From JBPCQA01 sp050998615 (GTDB taxonomy: Bacteria > Actinomycetota > Actinomycetes > Propionibacteriales > Nocardioidaceae): a stretch of DNA of 64,000 nt. Below are positions 9,125 to 18,141 of this stretch, in pieces. The position numbers were made by a program, and so were the translations under genes. The notes under the pieces are model-generated. The model was not told the DNA's origin, ran no database searches, and saw only the letters and a list, made by a program, of their open reading frames with translations. Location of the stretch: assembly GCA_050998615.1 (NCBI GenBank), contig JBPCQA010000013.1, forward strand, positions 106,673 to 170,672, in the 5' to 3' direction. Within the stretch, counting starts at the first letter, position 1, and every line of letters starts with the position of its first letter.

Positions 9125-9507
9125 TCCTGGTCGATAGCGATGTTCTGATAGCGCATCTTCGCGGCGTCCGATCGGCTCGGGACTGGTTGGTCCGCTGCCG
9201 ACAAGAGACCGGTCGAATCGCCACTAGCGTGGTGAGCATTGCCGAGATCGCCGGCGGCATGCGTTCCGAAGAACGCCGAGACGTCTCCAGGCTGTTCTCC
9301 AGTCTCGACGTTTTGCCGGTGAGCGAACGAGTGGGCTGGCGGGCTTCGGAATTCATCCGAACGTATCGTCGGTCTCACACCGGTATCGGCCTTGGTGACT
9401 TCTTGGTGGCGGCCACTGCCGACGTAAACGGTCTCGACCTTGCCACGCTCAACGTCAAGCATTTCCCGATGTTTGCCAGACTTGAGCCACCGTTCGACTT
9501 CGCCTGA
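9121..9507 (+). CDS. PIN-domain toxin (VapC family)
   Basis: A 128-residue ribonuclease of the PIN fold. The acidic active-site residues are visible: Asp in ILVDSDVLIAHLRG, Glu in VVSIAEIAGG, and Asp in GLGDFLVAATA with a further Asp in NGLDLATLN. VapC toxins cleave tRNA or rRNA until neutralised by VapB. It forms a module with the gene before it, next to a tRNA. Confidence 0.88.
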   Translation: MILVDSDVLIAHLRGVRSARDWLVRCRQETGRIATSVVSIAEIAGGMRSEERRDVSRLFSSLDVLPVSERVGWRASEFIRTYRRSHTGIGLGDFLVAATADVNGLDLATLNVKHFPMFARLEPPFDFA

Positions 9508-9530
9508 GATACGGTCCACGGCTGATCGAG

Positions 9531-10733
9531 TCATCCGGGCTGGTTTCCCAGTGTGTCGTGCGCGTGTTCGTGGTGATGCTCGGCTTCCGCGTCGTCCGGA
9601 GCGCCGCCCATCATCGACAGCATCGCCCGTCCGCCGGAGTGAAAGAAGCGGATCACCAGCAGCGCGGCCAGCAGCAGGAAGACAATGTTGAGAATCGTCG
9701 TGTAGTTCCAGCTGATGCCCTCGTCCATCACCTTGGCGTCACGGTGAGCCGGGATGAGCCCTAGGCCGCCGAAGAGGTACTCGATGACATAGCCGGCGAT
9801 CACCATGGTGCAGTAGAAGATTCCGAGCAACGTCAGCATCATCTTGGTGCCGTAGTACTTCCTGTAGATGATGAGGATCGGCAAGATAATCAGGTCGGCG
9901 AAGAGGAACGAGATGACGCCGCCGAAGCTGATCCCGCCGTTCCAGAGCACACCCGCCAGCGGCACGTTGCCGATAGAGCACACGAAGCTGAGCACGGCGA
10001 TCACTGGTCCGATGAGCGGACCCCAAAGCTTCGCCAGCGTCGGGTGGCCGGTCAAGAACAGCTGCTGCCAGAAGCTGTCGGGGATCCACGCTGCCACAGC
10101 GCCGGCAATGAGCAGGCCGATGATGATGTCGCGCAAGACCGCTGCCCACTCCATCACGAAGATGTGGCTAACCGCCGTCGCACCGTCGCGGCTGAACAGC
10201 CGCTGCCAAAAGCTGCCCTCGCCTTGAATAGACATGTCCATTGCGGCGTGGCCTTCCATCGACCCGGCCAGCCCGTGGTTGGCCTGCCGGTGCGCCTCGT
10301 CGATGAGCTTGCCGCGCACGAACAGCCGGAACATCACGGCCAACAGCACGATGATGATCGGGCCACCGACGAACTCCGCAAGCGTGAACTGCCACGACAG
10401 CAGCAGCGCCAAGATGATGCCGAGCTCGAGGACCAGGTTAGTGCTGGCGATCTCGAAGACCATGGCGGCGGTGAAGCTCGAGCCCTTGCGGAACAGCGAG
10501 CGCGCCATTGCGACGGCGGCGTACGAGCAAGACGACGACGCTGCCCCGAGACCGGTCGCCTTGACCAGGGTGGCGGGTCTGTCGTCGCCGAGCAGCCGAG
10601 AGACGGTTCCCCGGCGTACGACGGCCTGGATCACCGCCGACAGGGTGAAACCCAAGATCAGCGACCAGGCGATTTGCCAGGTCATCGATCCTGCGATCGC
10701 GAGTGCGCGGCCCAACTCGTTCAACCACCACAT
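9531..10733 (-). CDS. COG0701 (DUF318) permease, putative metal or metalloid exporter
   Basis: A 400-residue polytopic membrane protein, about 8-10 helices in two repeats separated by a hydrophilic loop (around residues 145-190). The family includes ArsP, which exports trivalent organoarsenicals, and SO_0444-type Cu/Zn exporters. A conserved motif GLGAASSSCSYAAVAMARSLF contains the single Cys-Ser-Tyr typical of the family, and the second repeat carries FVCSIGNVPLAGVLW. The C-terminal tail is His-rich (AEHHHEHAHD), a likely soft-metal binding site. It lies one base downstream of an ArsR regulator gene, so metal-induced expression is likely. The substrate is not determined by sequence. Confidence 0.85.
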   Translation of the reverse strand: MWWLNELGRALAIAGSMTWQIAWSLILGFTLSAVIQAVVRRGTVSRLLGDDRPATLVKATGLGAASSSCSYAAVAMARSLFRKGSSFTAAMVFEIASTNLVLELGIILALLLSWQFTLAEFVGGPIIIVLLAVMFRLFVRGKLIDEAHRQANHGLAGSMEGHAAMDMSIQGEGSFWQRLFSRDGATAVSHIFVMEWAAVLRDIIIGLLIAGAVAAWIPDSFWQQLFLTGHPTLAKLWGPLIGPVIAVLSFVCSIGNVPLAGVLWNGGISFGGVISFLFADLIILPILIIYRKYYGTKMMLTLLGIFYCTMVIAGYVIEYLFGGLGLIPAHRDAKVMDEGISWNYTTILNIVFLLLAALLVIRFFHSGGRAMLSMMGGAPDDAEAEHHHEHAHDTLGNQPG

Positions 10734-10734
10734 G

Positions 10735-11097
10735 TCAGCGGACCTCCGGCGTGGCGATGCTCAGCAGTTGTCGAAGGCAGTGTTCGAGCAGCGGATGCGG
10801 GAAACCCGTCGCCAGCCGGTAGTAGATGACGCGTCCGTCTCGGCGGGTCAGGACCAAGCCGGAGGTTCGCAGCAGCTTCAGCGCATAGGAGATCTGGTCC
10901 TCGGTGACGTCCAAGGCGAGTGCCAGGTCACCCACACACAGCTCGTCCACCGACACCAGGGCGAACAGGACTCGAGACCGTACCGGGTCTGCGACAAGAC
11001 CCAGCAATCTGGACAGCCGTTCGGCCTCGGGGACAGGCAGCACGTGGTCACTGGCTTGGTGGACGCCGAGCGCGTTCACCGGGTGGGCGTGGTCCAT
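10735..11097 (-). CDS. ArsR/SmtB-family metal-responsive repressor
   Basis: About 120 residues with the winged-helix fold (ADPVRSRVLFAL, then DLALALDVTEDQISYALKLLRTSGLV as the recognition helix region, then the wing RRDGRVIYYRL). A Cys in ELCVGDL corresponds to the first Cys of the ELCVCDL metal site of CadC/ArsR proteins; the second is Gly here. The N-terminus is His-rich (MDHAHPV), as in nickel sensors such as NmtR. The ATG at 11097 has a GGAG immediately before it, tighter than ideal; longer starts up to 11235 are open. It is directly upstream of the permease, its probable target. Confidence 0.83.
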   Translation of the reverse strand: MDHAHPVNALGVHQASDHVLPVPEAERLSRLLGLVADPVRSRVLFALVSVDELCVGDLALALDVTEDQISYALKLLRTSGLVLTRRDGRVIYYRLATGFPHPLLEHCLRQLLSIATPEVR

Positions 11098-11285
11098 CTC
11101 CGTACGCTCGCACGGATGTGCGGGTTTGTCAAGCCTCGGTTCGCTGCTCACCATCCGCCGCGCCTGCCGGCAAAACTGCGACATGGGAAGATCGAGGCGG
11201 TTGAACTGGTTATGCCGAGAGGACGTCCTGATCACGATGTCCGCACTGCCCGAAGCAGATTCTTCGACCTGGAAGTGAGCCGACA

Positions 11286-12191
11286 GTGGCGATTCCGCAC
11301 GACACCGATCCGAAGTTTGCCGAGTACGCCGACCCGTCGCGTCTGGTCACCACTACCTGGCTGGCCGAACATCTCGGAGAATTGGGGCTCGTGGTCGTGG
11401 AGAGCGACGAAGACGTCCTTCTCTACGAGACCGGCCATATCCCCGGCGCGGTCAAGGTCGACTGGCACCTTGATCTCAACGATCCCATCACTCGCGACTA
11501 TGTCGACGCTGCCAGCTTCGCGGAGGTGATGTCGAGCAAGGGCATCGACCGAGACACCACGGTGGTGGTCTACGGCGACAAGAGCAACTGGTGGGCCGCC
11601 TACGCGTTGTGGGTGTTCACCTTGTTCGGTCATCCAGATGTGCGGCTGCTCGACGGTGGACGGGCGAAATGGCAGGCCGAGGGGCGGGAGATGACCACCG
11701 ACGCGGCTAACCCGATGCGTGCCGACTATCCGATCGTGCAGCGCGAGGACGTGGCCATCCGCGCCTTCAAGGACGAGGTTCTCGACCACCTCGGCAAGCC
11801 GATGATCGACGTACGTTCTCCGCAAGAGTATTCCGGTGAGCGCACCCACATGCCCGACTACCCCGAAGAGGGCGCCTTGCGAGGCGGTCACATCCCGGGC
11901 GCCGCGTCGGTACCATGGAGCAGGGCGGCGGCCGAGGACGGCACGTTCAAGAGCCGCGCCGATCTCGAGGCGATCTACCTGCGGGAGCTGGGCTTGGGCC
12001 CGGCCGACGACGTCATCGCGTACTGCCGCATCGGTGAGCGGTCGAGTCACACCTGGTTCGTGTTGAGCCACCTGCTCGGCTTCGACAAGGTGCGCAACTA
12101 CGACGGTTCCTGGACCGAGTGGGGCAACACCGTCCGGGTGCCGATCGTCAAGGGCGACAAGCCGGGCGACGTGCCAGTGAGGACGGCTTAG
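11286..12191 (+). CDS. Thiosulfate/3-mercaptopyruvate sulfurtransferase (two-domain rhodanese)
   Basis: A 301-residue tandem rhodanese. The N-terminal domain is inactive (YGDKSNWWA where the catalytic loop would be). The C-terminal domain has the active-site loop [10 protein letters not shown] with Cys247 carrying the persulfide. Such enzymes move sulfane sulfur from thiosulfate or mercaptopyruvate to acceptors. The next gene is SufE, six bases downstream, which accepts and delivers persulfide sulfur; this pairing is common in actinobacteria. The start is GTG. Confidence 0.92.
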   Translation: MAIPHDTDPKFAEYADPSRLVTTTWLAEHLGELGLVVVESDEDVLLYETGHIPGAVKVDWHLDLNDPITRDYVDAASFAEVMSSKGIDRDTTVVVYGDKSNWWAAYALWVFTLFGHPDVRLLDGGRAKWQAEGREMTTDAANPMRADYPIVQREDVAIRAFKDEVLDHLGKPMIDVRSPQEYSGERTHMPDYPEEGALRGGHIPGAASVPWSRAAAEDGTFKSRADLEAIYLRELGLGPADDVIAYCRIGERSSHTWFVLSHLLGFDKVRNYDGSWTEWGNTVRVPIVKGDKPGDVPVRTA

Positions 12192-12197
12192 CACCGC

Positions 12198-12656
12198 ATG
12201 AGCGAAACCGTAACACGCGATCTGCCGTCAGCTCTTGCCGATATCGTCGACGAGTTCCATGCCCTTGCGGTGCCGGATCGGCTGCAGCTGCTCCTCGAGT
12301 TCAGCCGGGAGCTGCCGGCTCTCCCGGAGAGGTACGTCGACCACCCGGAACTGCTCGAGCCGGTGCCGGAGTGCCAGTCGCCAATTTTCTTGGCCACTGA
12401 AGTCACCGGTAGCACCCGGGAGGCGACCGTGCGGCTGTATTTCTCCGCGCCGCCCGAGGCGCCGACGACTCGCGGGTTTGCCGGCATTCTTCGCGAGGGC
12501 CTTGACGGGCTGAGCGTGCAGGAAGTGCTGGCGGTGCCTTCGGATCTGCCACACCGGCTCGCGCTTGCCGAGGCGGTAAGCCCGCTGCGGCTCAACGGCA
12601 TGAGCGGGATGCTCGAGCGGATCAAACGTCAGGTGCGTCACCAGGTCGCGGCCTGA
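12198..12656 (+). CDS. SufE-like cysteine desulfuration protein
   Basis: A 152-residue protein of the SufE family, which takes persulfide from a cysteine desulfurase and stimulates Fe-S cluster assembly. The acceptor is Cys59 in PECQSPIFLATEV. Conserved downstream blocks are GFAGILREGLDGLS and LRLNGMSGMLERIKRQV. It follows the rhodanese gene closely and is very likely co-transcribed, suggesting that rhodanese-derived sulfur can be handed to SufE. Confidence 0.92.
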   Translation: MSETVTRDLPSALADIVDEFHALAVPDRLQLLLEFSRELPALPERYVDHPELLEPVPECQSPIFLATEVTGSTREATVRLYFSAPPEAPTTRGFAGILREGLDGLSVQEVLAVPSDLPHRLALAEAVSPLRLNGMSGMLERIKRQVRHQVAA

Positions 12657-12758
12657 GAGCCGCGGGCGCGGGGTTTGGCGGTGGCCGGACTGCGCTGGCT
12701 AGCCCGTATGCTTGCCGAACGACGTCCCAGCCGTGTCGGGCCGAGGAGGGCTCTGAGT

Positions 12759-13595
12759 ATGCAAAGCCGTAATCCGATTCTGAACAACAGCGAGACCTTC
12801 AACGGGCGCGCCGCCGCGAACTATGGCCACCCAAGCTATCCGGCGGCCGGTCAGGGCTACCGGGGCTATGGCCAGGGCCAGCCCCCCGTCGGAGCGCCGC
12901 CGCAGACCTGGCAATACCCCAGTGACGCTGACCTGCAAGAGCGGATGACGATCGACTCGGTGGTGTCTCGCACCGCGATCAGCCTGTTCCTGGTCGTCAT
13001 TACCGCGGCGTTTACCTGGGTGTTCCTGCCCGCCGAGCTGGTGCGAACCGCCTGGATCGGTGGCGCGCTGGTCGGTGCCGGCGTCGGGCTGGTGCTCAGC
13101 TTCAAGCGAGTGGTCTCCCCGGCGCTTGTCGTCGTCTATGCCGTGGCCGAGGGGTTCTTCCTCGGCGCTGCCTCCGAGGCGTTCGAGCAACTCTTCCCAG
13201 GCATCGTCGCCCAGGCGGTCGTGGGAACGCTGGCTGCCTTCGTGGCCACGCTGGCGGCGTACAAGTTCTTCAACATCTCGGTGTCTTCCACGTTCCGCAA
13301 ATGGGTGTCGATCGTCGGGCTCGGCTTCTTTGTGGTCGTGCTCGGCGACTTCCTGCTTGCCCAGTTCGGGCAGGCGATCGGCTTCAACAACTTCGGCACT
13401 CTCGGCCTCGTCATGAGCTTCCTTGGGTTAGGCCTTGGTGTCCTCTACCTGATCCTCGACTTCGACATGGTCGAGCGCGGAGTGGCGGCCGGCGCACTCG
13501 AGAGTGAGTCGTGGCGGGCCGCGTTCGCGCTCACCGCGGCACTGATCTTGATCTACGTCGAAATCCTGCGCATCCTGGCGATTTTTCGCAACTGA
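12759..13595 (+). CDS. Bax inhibitor-1 / YccA family membrane protein
   Basis: A 278-residue integral membrane protein with a Gly/Tyr/Pro-rich cytoplasmic N-terminus (about 60 residues) and seven predicted helices. The C-terminus shows DFDMVERG and SESWRAAFALTAALILIYVEILRIL, the family signature. In other bacteria these proteins act as calcium-leak channels or modulate FtsH; the role here is unknown. ATG at 12759 follows GAGGAGG with ideal spacing, which rules out longer starts. A rare TTA leucine codon lies at 13428-13430. Confidence 0.88.
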   Translation: MQSRNPILNNSETFNGRAAANYGHPSYPAAGQGYRGYGQGQPPVGAPPQTWQYPSDADLQERMTIDSVVSRTAISLFLVVITAAFTWVFLPAELVRTAWIGGALVGAGVGLVLSFKRVVSPALVVVYAVAEGFFLGAASEAFEQLFPGIVAQAVVGTLAAFVATLAAYKFFNISVSSTFRKWVSIVGLGFFVVVLGDFLLAQFGQAIGFNNFGTLGLVMSFLGLGLGVLYLILDFDMVERGVAAGALESESWRAAFALTAALILIYVEILRILAIFRN

Positions 13596-13604
13596 CCTGC
13601 TGTG

Positions 13605-13636
13605 GCTGAAGGTTGTTCGGGCTGAAGGTTGCTCGG
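13605..13636 (+). repeat. Tandem 16-bp repeat (GCTGAAGGTTGYTCGG)
   Basis: Two adjacent copies differing at one base lie just after the Bax-inhibitor gene. CCTTCAGCC at 13652-13660 is an inverted partner, so hairpins can form; terminator function is possible but unproven. Confidence 0.5.
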
Positions 13637-13693
13637 CGCGTCGCGGCGTCCCCCTTCAGCCATTGCGGACGCCGGGTTGTGGCACCCGCCCGG

Positions 13694-13924
13694 TCACTCG
13701 AAGGAGCGGTGTGCCTTCTTGAGGTCGTGCTCATGAACTATCGCGGTGGCGTGGCCATGCGCGAGCCCGAACTCCTCACGCAGCCATTGCACCCGATCGT
13801 CGAAGCGAGAACACGCAGGGCCGTTCTCTAGTTGGCCAAACCACTCGTGAAGAGGACGTCCGGTCGCTTCGGGAACTCGATCGACCAGCATCTGATGGGT
13901 TTCTTCGGAGTGGTGTAGGGCCAT
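13694..13924 (-). CDS. DUF4287 family small protein
   Basis: A 76-residue protein resembling DUF4287, with the block TGRPLHEWFGQLE, then an Arg/Trp-containing helix (RVQWLREEFGLAHGHATAIVHEHD). The family is widespread in actinobacteria with no assigned function and often pairs with DUF5655. ATG at 13924 is preceded by GGGAGG. It stands alone between convergent and divergent neighbours. Confidence 0.75.
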   Translation of the reverse strand: MALHHSEETHQMLVDRVPEATGRPLHEWFGQLENGPACSRFDDRVQWLREEFGLAHGHATAIVHEHDLKKAHRSFE

Positions 13925-14104
13925 GGTTGCCTCCCGGCTCTCGGGTATACCTCGATGACGCCGAGCCTGCCTCATGGTCCCGACAGTGACAAGCCTTCGG
14001 AGGTAAATGTCTCACTCGCGGGGCCAGGGGTCGGCGCCCGTTGCGGAAGGATGAGGCGGTCAGCGGGTCCGGGCGAGCTCAGCGTCGGACCTGCGGACCC
14101 CGGC

Positions 14105-15169
14105 TTAGCCGGCCGGCTGGTTCGGATGCGCGACCGGCTGCGTGGCCCTTTCGCCGGAAGCTGCCGCGTCGAAAGGGGAGTCGACCTCGCCGACTTGCGG
14201 GATCGGATGGCGGCGTCGGTGCCGCAGCAGCACCCACCTGCCCCGGGGGCCGTGGTCCCCGCCGGTGACGTCGGTACGCGAGACCTCGGTGCCGTCGCTG
14301 TCTGCCGCGGCAGCAGCCGCCCGCGACAGTGAGAAGACGCCCTCACCACGATGTGAGTCGGGCCCGTGAGCCCCTTCGGGCAAGACCCCGAGGGCGGCGG
14401 CGACCGTGGGGAGCATGGCGGTCGCGCATCTCTGGTATCCGGCCGGAGAGGGATGGAATTGGTCTGGACCGAACATGTCGAGCGGAGCAGCTGTGAACTC
14501 TGGCCCGAGGATCGACCCCAGTGAGACGGACCGGGCACCGGCCTCGACCACCGCGATCGTCTGGGCGGCGGCCAGCCGGCGGCTCCAGCGTCGTGCTACC
14601 TGCCGCAACGGAGGTGCGATCGGCCGGATGGTGCCCAGATCGGGACAGGTGCCCACCACCACCTCGGTACCTGCCGTCCGAAGCGTCTCTACCGCGTCTT
14701 GCAGTGAACGCACCGACTGAGACGGGGGGACACGATGCGTGACGTCGTTTGCACCGATGATGACGACGCAAATCTCAGGGCGGCGAGCCAACGCGAGCGG
14801 AAGCTGCTGCTCGAGCTCCGCCGCCTCCGCCCCGACCACGGCTTCGCAGTTCAGCTGGACCGGTCGGTGGGCGATGGCTGACAGCCCGGTGGCCAAGAAG
14901 GCGCCGAACGTCTCTTGGGCGACGTTGGCGCCGTACCCCGCCGCACCGGAGTCGCCGAGCACCGCGAGGCGGATCGGTCGACCCGGCAGCAGTGCCCCGT
15001 ACAGGCCACTCGGATCCAGCACATCGATGTCGGCAGGCCCGATACGGCGCCGGGCCATCCTGGCCTGCGTGGACAAGACCCCGTACAACGAGCCACCGAG
15101 CACGCCAAGCCCGCCACCGCCGAAGGCGGCGGCGGCAGCAAGTTTGCGCGCGGCGGCTGCCTTGCTCAC
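14105..15169 (-). CDS. SGNH/GDSL-type hydrolase, exported or membrane-anchored
   Basis: A 354-residue esterase-like protein. Block I holds the nucleophile (LAVLGDSGAAGYGA), block III IGANDVTH gives the oxyanion Asn, and block V DQFHPSPAGY gives the catalytic Asp and His. The N-terminus (SKAAAARKLAAAAAFGGGGLGVLGGSLYGVL) is a signal peptide or anchor, so it works outside the cytoplasm. The last 70 residues are basic and low in conservation. The GTG at 15169 follows GAGGGGAGC. The upstream region faces the cystathionine beta-synthase promoter. Substrate unknown; cell-envelope esters are plausible. Confidence 0.85.
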   Translation of the reverse strand: MSKAAAARKLAAAAAFGGGGLGVLGGSLYGVLSTQARMARRRIGPADIDVLDPSGLYGALLPGRPIRLAVLGDSGAAGYGANVAQETFGAFLATGLSAIAHRPVQLNCEAVVGAEAAELEQQLPLALARRPEICVVIIGANDVTHRVPPSQSVRSLQDAVETLRTAGTEVVVGTCPDLGTIRPIAPPLRQVARRWSRRLAAAQTIAVVEAGARSVSLGSILGPEFTAAPLDMFGPDQFHPSPAGYQRCATAMLPTVAAALGVLPEGAHGPDSHRGEGVFSLSRAAAAAADSDGTEVSRTDVTGGDHGPRGRWVLLRHRRRHPIPQVGEVDSPFDAAASGERATQPVAHPNQPAG

Positions 15170-15317
15170 ACAATTGCTCCCCTCTGCTGGTGTCCCGTGA
15201 CGCCCGATGCGTGACCACTGTAGTGCCGGGTCATCACCCGATCCCGCACATCGGCGTGAGCCGCAGTCGGATACAGCGGGACGGCAGGCCCGGCGACTGC
15301 CCATCTCCGCAGACTCA

Positions 15318-15323
15318 TAGGCT
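15318..15323 (+). promoter_or_regulatory. Candidate leaderless -10 (TAGGCT) of cystathionine beta-synthase
   Basis: TAGGCT ends exactly 6 nt before the GTG at 15330, the distance expected when transcription begins at the start codon. Confidence 0.5.
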
Positions 15324-15329
15324 GGCGGA

Positions 15330-16697
15330 GTGGACTACGTGGAATCACTGCTTGAGCTGGTTGGCAACACGCCGTTGTTGAAGCTGCGCTCGACCACCGA
15401 CGGCGCTGCGGCGACCCTGCTGGCGAAGGTGGAATATTTCAACCCCGGCGGTTCGGTCAAGGACCGGATTGCGTTGCCGATGATCGTCGCGGCCGAGGAG
15501 CGTGGTGAGCTCAAGCCCGGCGGCACCATCGTGGAGCCGACGTCGGGCAATACCGGCGTCGGGTTGGCGATGGCAGCTCAGACGAGGGGTTACAGCTGTA
15601 TTTTCGTGTGCCCCGACAAGGTGAGCGAGGACAAGCGCAACGTGTTGAAGGCGTACGGCGCGGAGGTGGTCGTGTGCCCCACCGCCGTCGCCCCCGATCA
15701 CCCGGACAGTTACTACAACGTCTCAGACCGGCTCGTTCGCGAAACCAAGGACGCCTGGAAGCCCGACCAGTACTCCAACCCGACCAACCCGTTGAGCCAC
15801 TACGAGCAGACTGGCCCGGAGATCTGGCGGCAAACAGCGGGTAAGGTCACGCATTTCGTCGCAGGAGTGGGCACCGGCGGCACGATCAGTGGCGCCGGGA
15901 GATACCTCAAGGAGGTGTCCGACGGCAAAGTGCAGATCATCGGCGCCGACCCGGAGGGCTCGGTCTACTCCGGCGGCACCGGCCGCCCCTATCTCGTTGA
16001 AGGCGTCGGCGAGGACTTCTGGCCCACGACGTACGACCGTGACATCGCCGACCGCATCATCGCGGTCTCCGACAGGGACTCGTTCCTCACCACTCGGCGG
16101 CTGGCGCGCGAGGAGGGGCTGTTGGTCGGCGGCTCCTCTGGGATGGCCGCCGCCGCGGCAGTTCGGCTGGCTCACCAGCTCGACGACTCAGCCGCCGTCA
16201 TTGTGGTGCTGCTGCCCGACGGCGGACGCGGCTACCTGACGAAAGTCTTCGACGACGACTGGCTGGCCCGCTACGGCTTCTTGGGCAAGCCCGCGCAGCG
16301 CACGGTCGGGGACGTGTTGCGCGGTAAGGGCGGCGAGCTGCCGTCCTTAGTACACACACACCCGAACGAAACCATTGCCGAGGCAGTGACGATCCTTCGC
16401 GAGTACGCCGTCTCGCAGATGCCCGTCGTGCGCGCCGAGCCGCCGGTGATGGCCGCCGAGGTCGCCGGATCGGTCAGCGAGCGTGACTTGCTCAGTGCGT
16501 TGTACGCCGGCACCGCCAGGTTGGCTGATCGCGTGGAGGATCACATGGCGGCCCCACTGCCGACCATCGGTGCAGGTGAACCGGTCACCGCGGCGGTCGA
16601 GAGGTTGCAGGAGGAGGACGCGGTGTTGGTTCAGGAGGACGGTAAGCCGGTGGGTGTGCTGACTCGCCACGACCTGCTCGGCTTCATCGCGTCCTGA
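15330..16697 (+). CDS. Cystathionine beta-synthase
   Basis: Joins homocysteine and serine to cystathionine with PLP, the first step of transsulfuration to cysteine. It has 455 residues: a PLP-dependent fold-type II domain (residues 1-320; Lys44 in NPGGSVKDR binds PLP, TSGNTG at 71-76 binds the substrate carboxylate, GTGGTISGAGRYL binds the phosphate) and two CBS domains (about 330-455; SQMPVV, SVSERDLLSAL and VGVLTRHDLLGF). The CBS pair may bind an adenosyl ligand. Cystathionine gamma-synthase is encoded at 61.2 kb in the same window. Start GTG with no Shine-Dalgarno sequence. Confidence 0.95.
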   Translation: MDYVESLLELVGNTPLLKLRSTTDGAAATLLAKVEYFNPGGSVKDRIALPMIVAAEERGELKPGGTIVEPTSGNTGVGLAMAAQTRGYSCIFVCPDKVSEDKRNVLKAYGAEVVVCPTAVAPDHPDSYYNVSDRLVRETKDAWKPDQYSNPTNPLSHYEQTGPEIWRQTAGKVTHFVAGVGTGGTISGAGRYLKEVSDGKVQIIGADPEGSVYSGGTGRPYLVEGVGEDFWPTTYDRDIADRIIAVSDRDSFLTTRRLAREEGLLVGGSSGMAAAAAVRLAHQLDDSAAVIVVLLPDGGRGYLTKVFDDDWLARYGFLGKPAQRTVGDVLRGKGGELPSLVHTHPNETIAEAVTILREYAVSQMPVVRAEPPVMAAEVAGSVSERDLLSALYAGTARLADRVEDHMAAPLPTIGAGEPVTAAVERLQEEDAVLVQEDGKPVGVLTRHDLLGFIAS

Positions 16698-16712
16698 CTC
16701 TAGTACCCGCTC

Positions 16713-17933
16713 TTAGCGCACATAGCTACTCACGAGCCGTTCGGCCAGGGCGGTCAGCGCCGGGGTGATCCACGTGGTGAGGTCGCCAAAGCGCGCACCT
16801 GCTTGCTCTTGGCCGGTCCGCAGATACCGCGATCCGATCTCGAGCAGGAACGCCGCCGCGACCCAGGGAGCAGCTTCCGCGGATACACCGAACGGGCGCA
16901 ACAACTGCGGTGCCTTAGCCACGGTGTCGTGTACCGCAGCGCGGGGTTTCCGGTAATCACGCCGGATCTCGGCGTGCAGTTGATAGTTGAGGGCATCAAA
17001 ACCCACTGGAACTCCGCTGCCGAAGCGCTCCCAGTCCCACAACACGAGGCGTTGCCTTGAGGCGGCCATGTTCCACGGCGTCCAGTCGCCATGCCACGAC
17101 CCGAAGCCGACCGGGATCTCAGCGGCTACAGACTCCAGACGAGCCAGGGCAGTTTGGAACTCCGGCCCGCCAGCAGCGGACGCCCCTTCGAGTCCGCGGC
17201 GTAGCTGGAACCAGTACCAGCTGGACATCAGGTTCTCGTGAGAAACACCACCGACGCTGCTCAGCTCCACCATCGCGCGTTCAAGCAGGGCGGCCTCGAC
17301 GGCGTGATCTTGGCGCGTGTCGAGCGGTGACAAGACGAGGACCTCGGTGTCATCCCATTGGCACGAATGCATCAGCGCCGGAATCTCCAGGTGCTGAAGG
17401 CCGGCACCGCCAAGAGACCGTAACGCGGCAGTCTCGCGGCGAACCAGGTCGCGGGTGGCGTCGTCGATGCCCACCTTCGCGAAGCCGATTGTGCGTCCGG
17501 CTGTCGTCAGGAGATGCAAGATTGGTTTCCGGTTCGCCCGGGGCGGCCCAAGGTGCACTCCGGCGACCAGCGACTCGCCCAACGCGTCGGATACGTGACC
17601 AACGACGGAGCCGGCTCCCCGTGGACAGCTGATCCGCAGCCGGCCCGGGAGCCAGTTCGCGGTCAGCATCGCGCCGCCGGCTAGCAGCGCTCGCCGCAGC
17701 CGGCGCGGATCACGCGAACGCGCCACGTGGGCGCCCAGCACGGCTGTGGTAACTCGGCGGGGCCGCAGCGGCACCAGGGCGGTGGCCCGACGTGCAGTCG
17801 GCATCGCCACATAGTGCAGCTCGCCTGGGTGCACCTTGGCGCGGCCGATGTCGACCCGATTGGGCGCCGGCCACAACACGGCCAAGATGTCGCGCAGGCT
17901 CGCCAGCCCCGCGGACCCAGTTGTGGGAGGCAT
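16713..17933 (-). CDS. Aminoglycoside phosphotransferase-like kinase (APH fold)
   Basis: About 406 residues. The C-terminal half has the APH catalytic motifs: WHGDWTPWNM (Brenner motif with catalytic Asp and Asn) and LVLWDWERFGSG (metal-binding Asp). The N-terminal half is unusual for APH enzymes and includes a stretch FAKVGIDDATRDLVRRETAALRSL that provides the nucleotide-binding lobe Lys and Glu. It borders a polysaccharide locus, so it may phosphorylate a sugar or a cell-surface precursor rather than an antibiotic; this is inference. ATG 17933 is chosen because GGAG lies 10 bases upstream; a GTG at 17963 is also open. Confidence 0.75.
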   Translation of the reverse strand: MPPTTGSAGLASLRDILAVLWPAPNRVDIGRAKVHPGELHYVAMPTARRATALVPLRPRRVTTAVLGAHVARSRDPRRLRRALLAGGAMLTANWLPGRLRISCPRGAGSVVGHVSDALGESLVAGVHLGPPRANRKPILHLLTTAGRTIGFAKVGIDDATRDLVRRETAALRSLGGAGLQHLEIPALMHSCQWDDTEVLVLSPLDTRQDHAVEAALLERAMVELSSVGGVSHENLMSSWYWFQLRRGLEGASAAGGPEFQTALARLESVAAEIPVGFGSWHGDWTPWNMAASRQRLVLWDWERFGSGVPVGFDALNYQLHAEIRRDYRKPRAAVHDTVAKAPQLLRPFGVSAEAAPWVAAAFLLEIGSRYLRTGQEQAGARFGDLTTWITPALTALAERLVSSYVR

Positions 17934-18141
17934 GGTCAACCGGCTCCGCCGTACCACAGACAACGGATGCGGGCTGATGCGGGCAGGGGGCGGGTTAGCG
18001 CTAGCGGCAGGGGTTGCATGGTGGTCTCTTCAGTGCTGTAGCCGAGCAGGTGTCGAGTCCGACGCCCGCGACTGGCCAGCGTGAGTGTGTCGTCGCCGAG
18101 GGTACGCTGAACGCAGGGTGGGGGCCCGAGGGGGAGTAGAC

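Noticed and set aside
8814..9530. Integrative element at the tRNA
   Set aside because: The tRNA 3' end is duplicated but no integrase or distant att copy is present; only a VapBC module follows.
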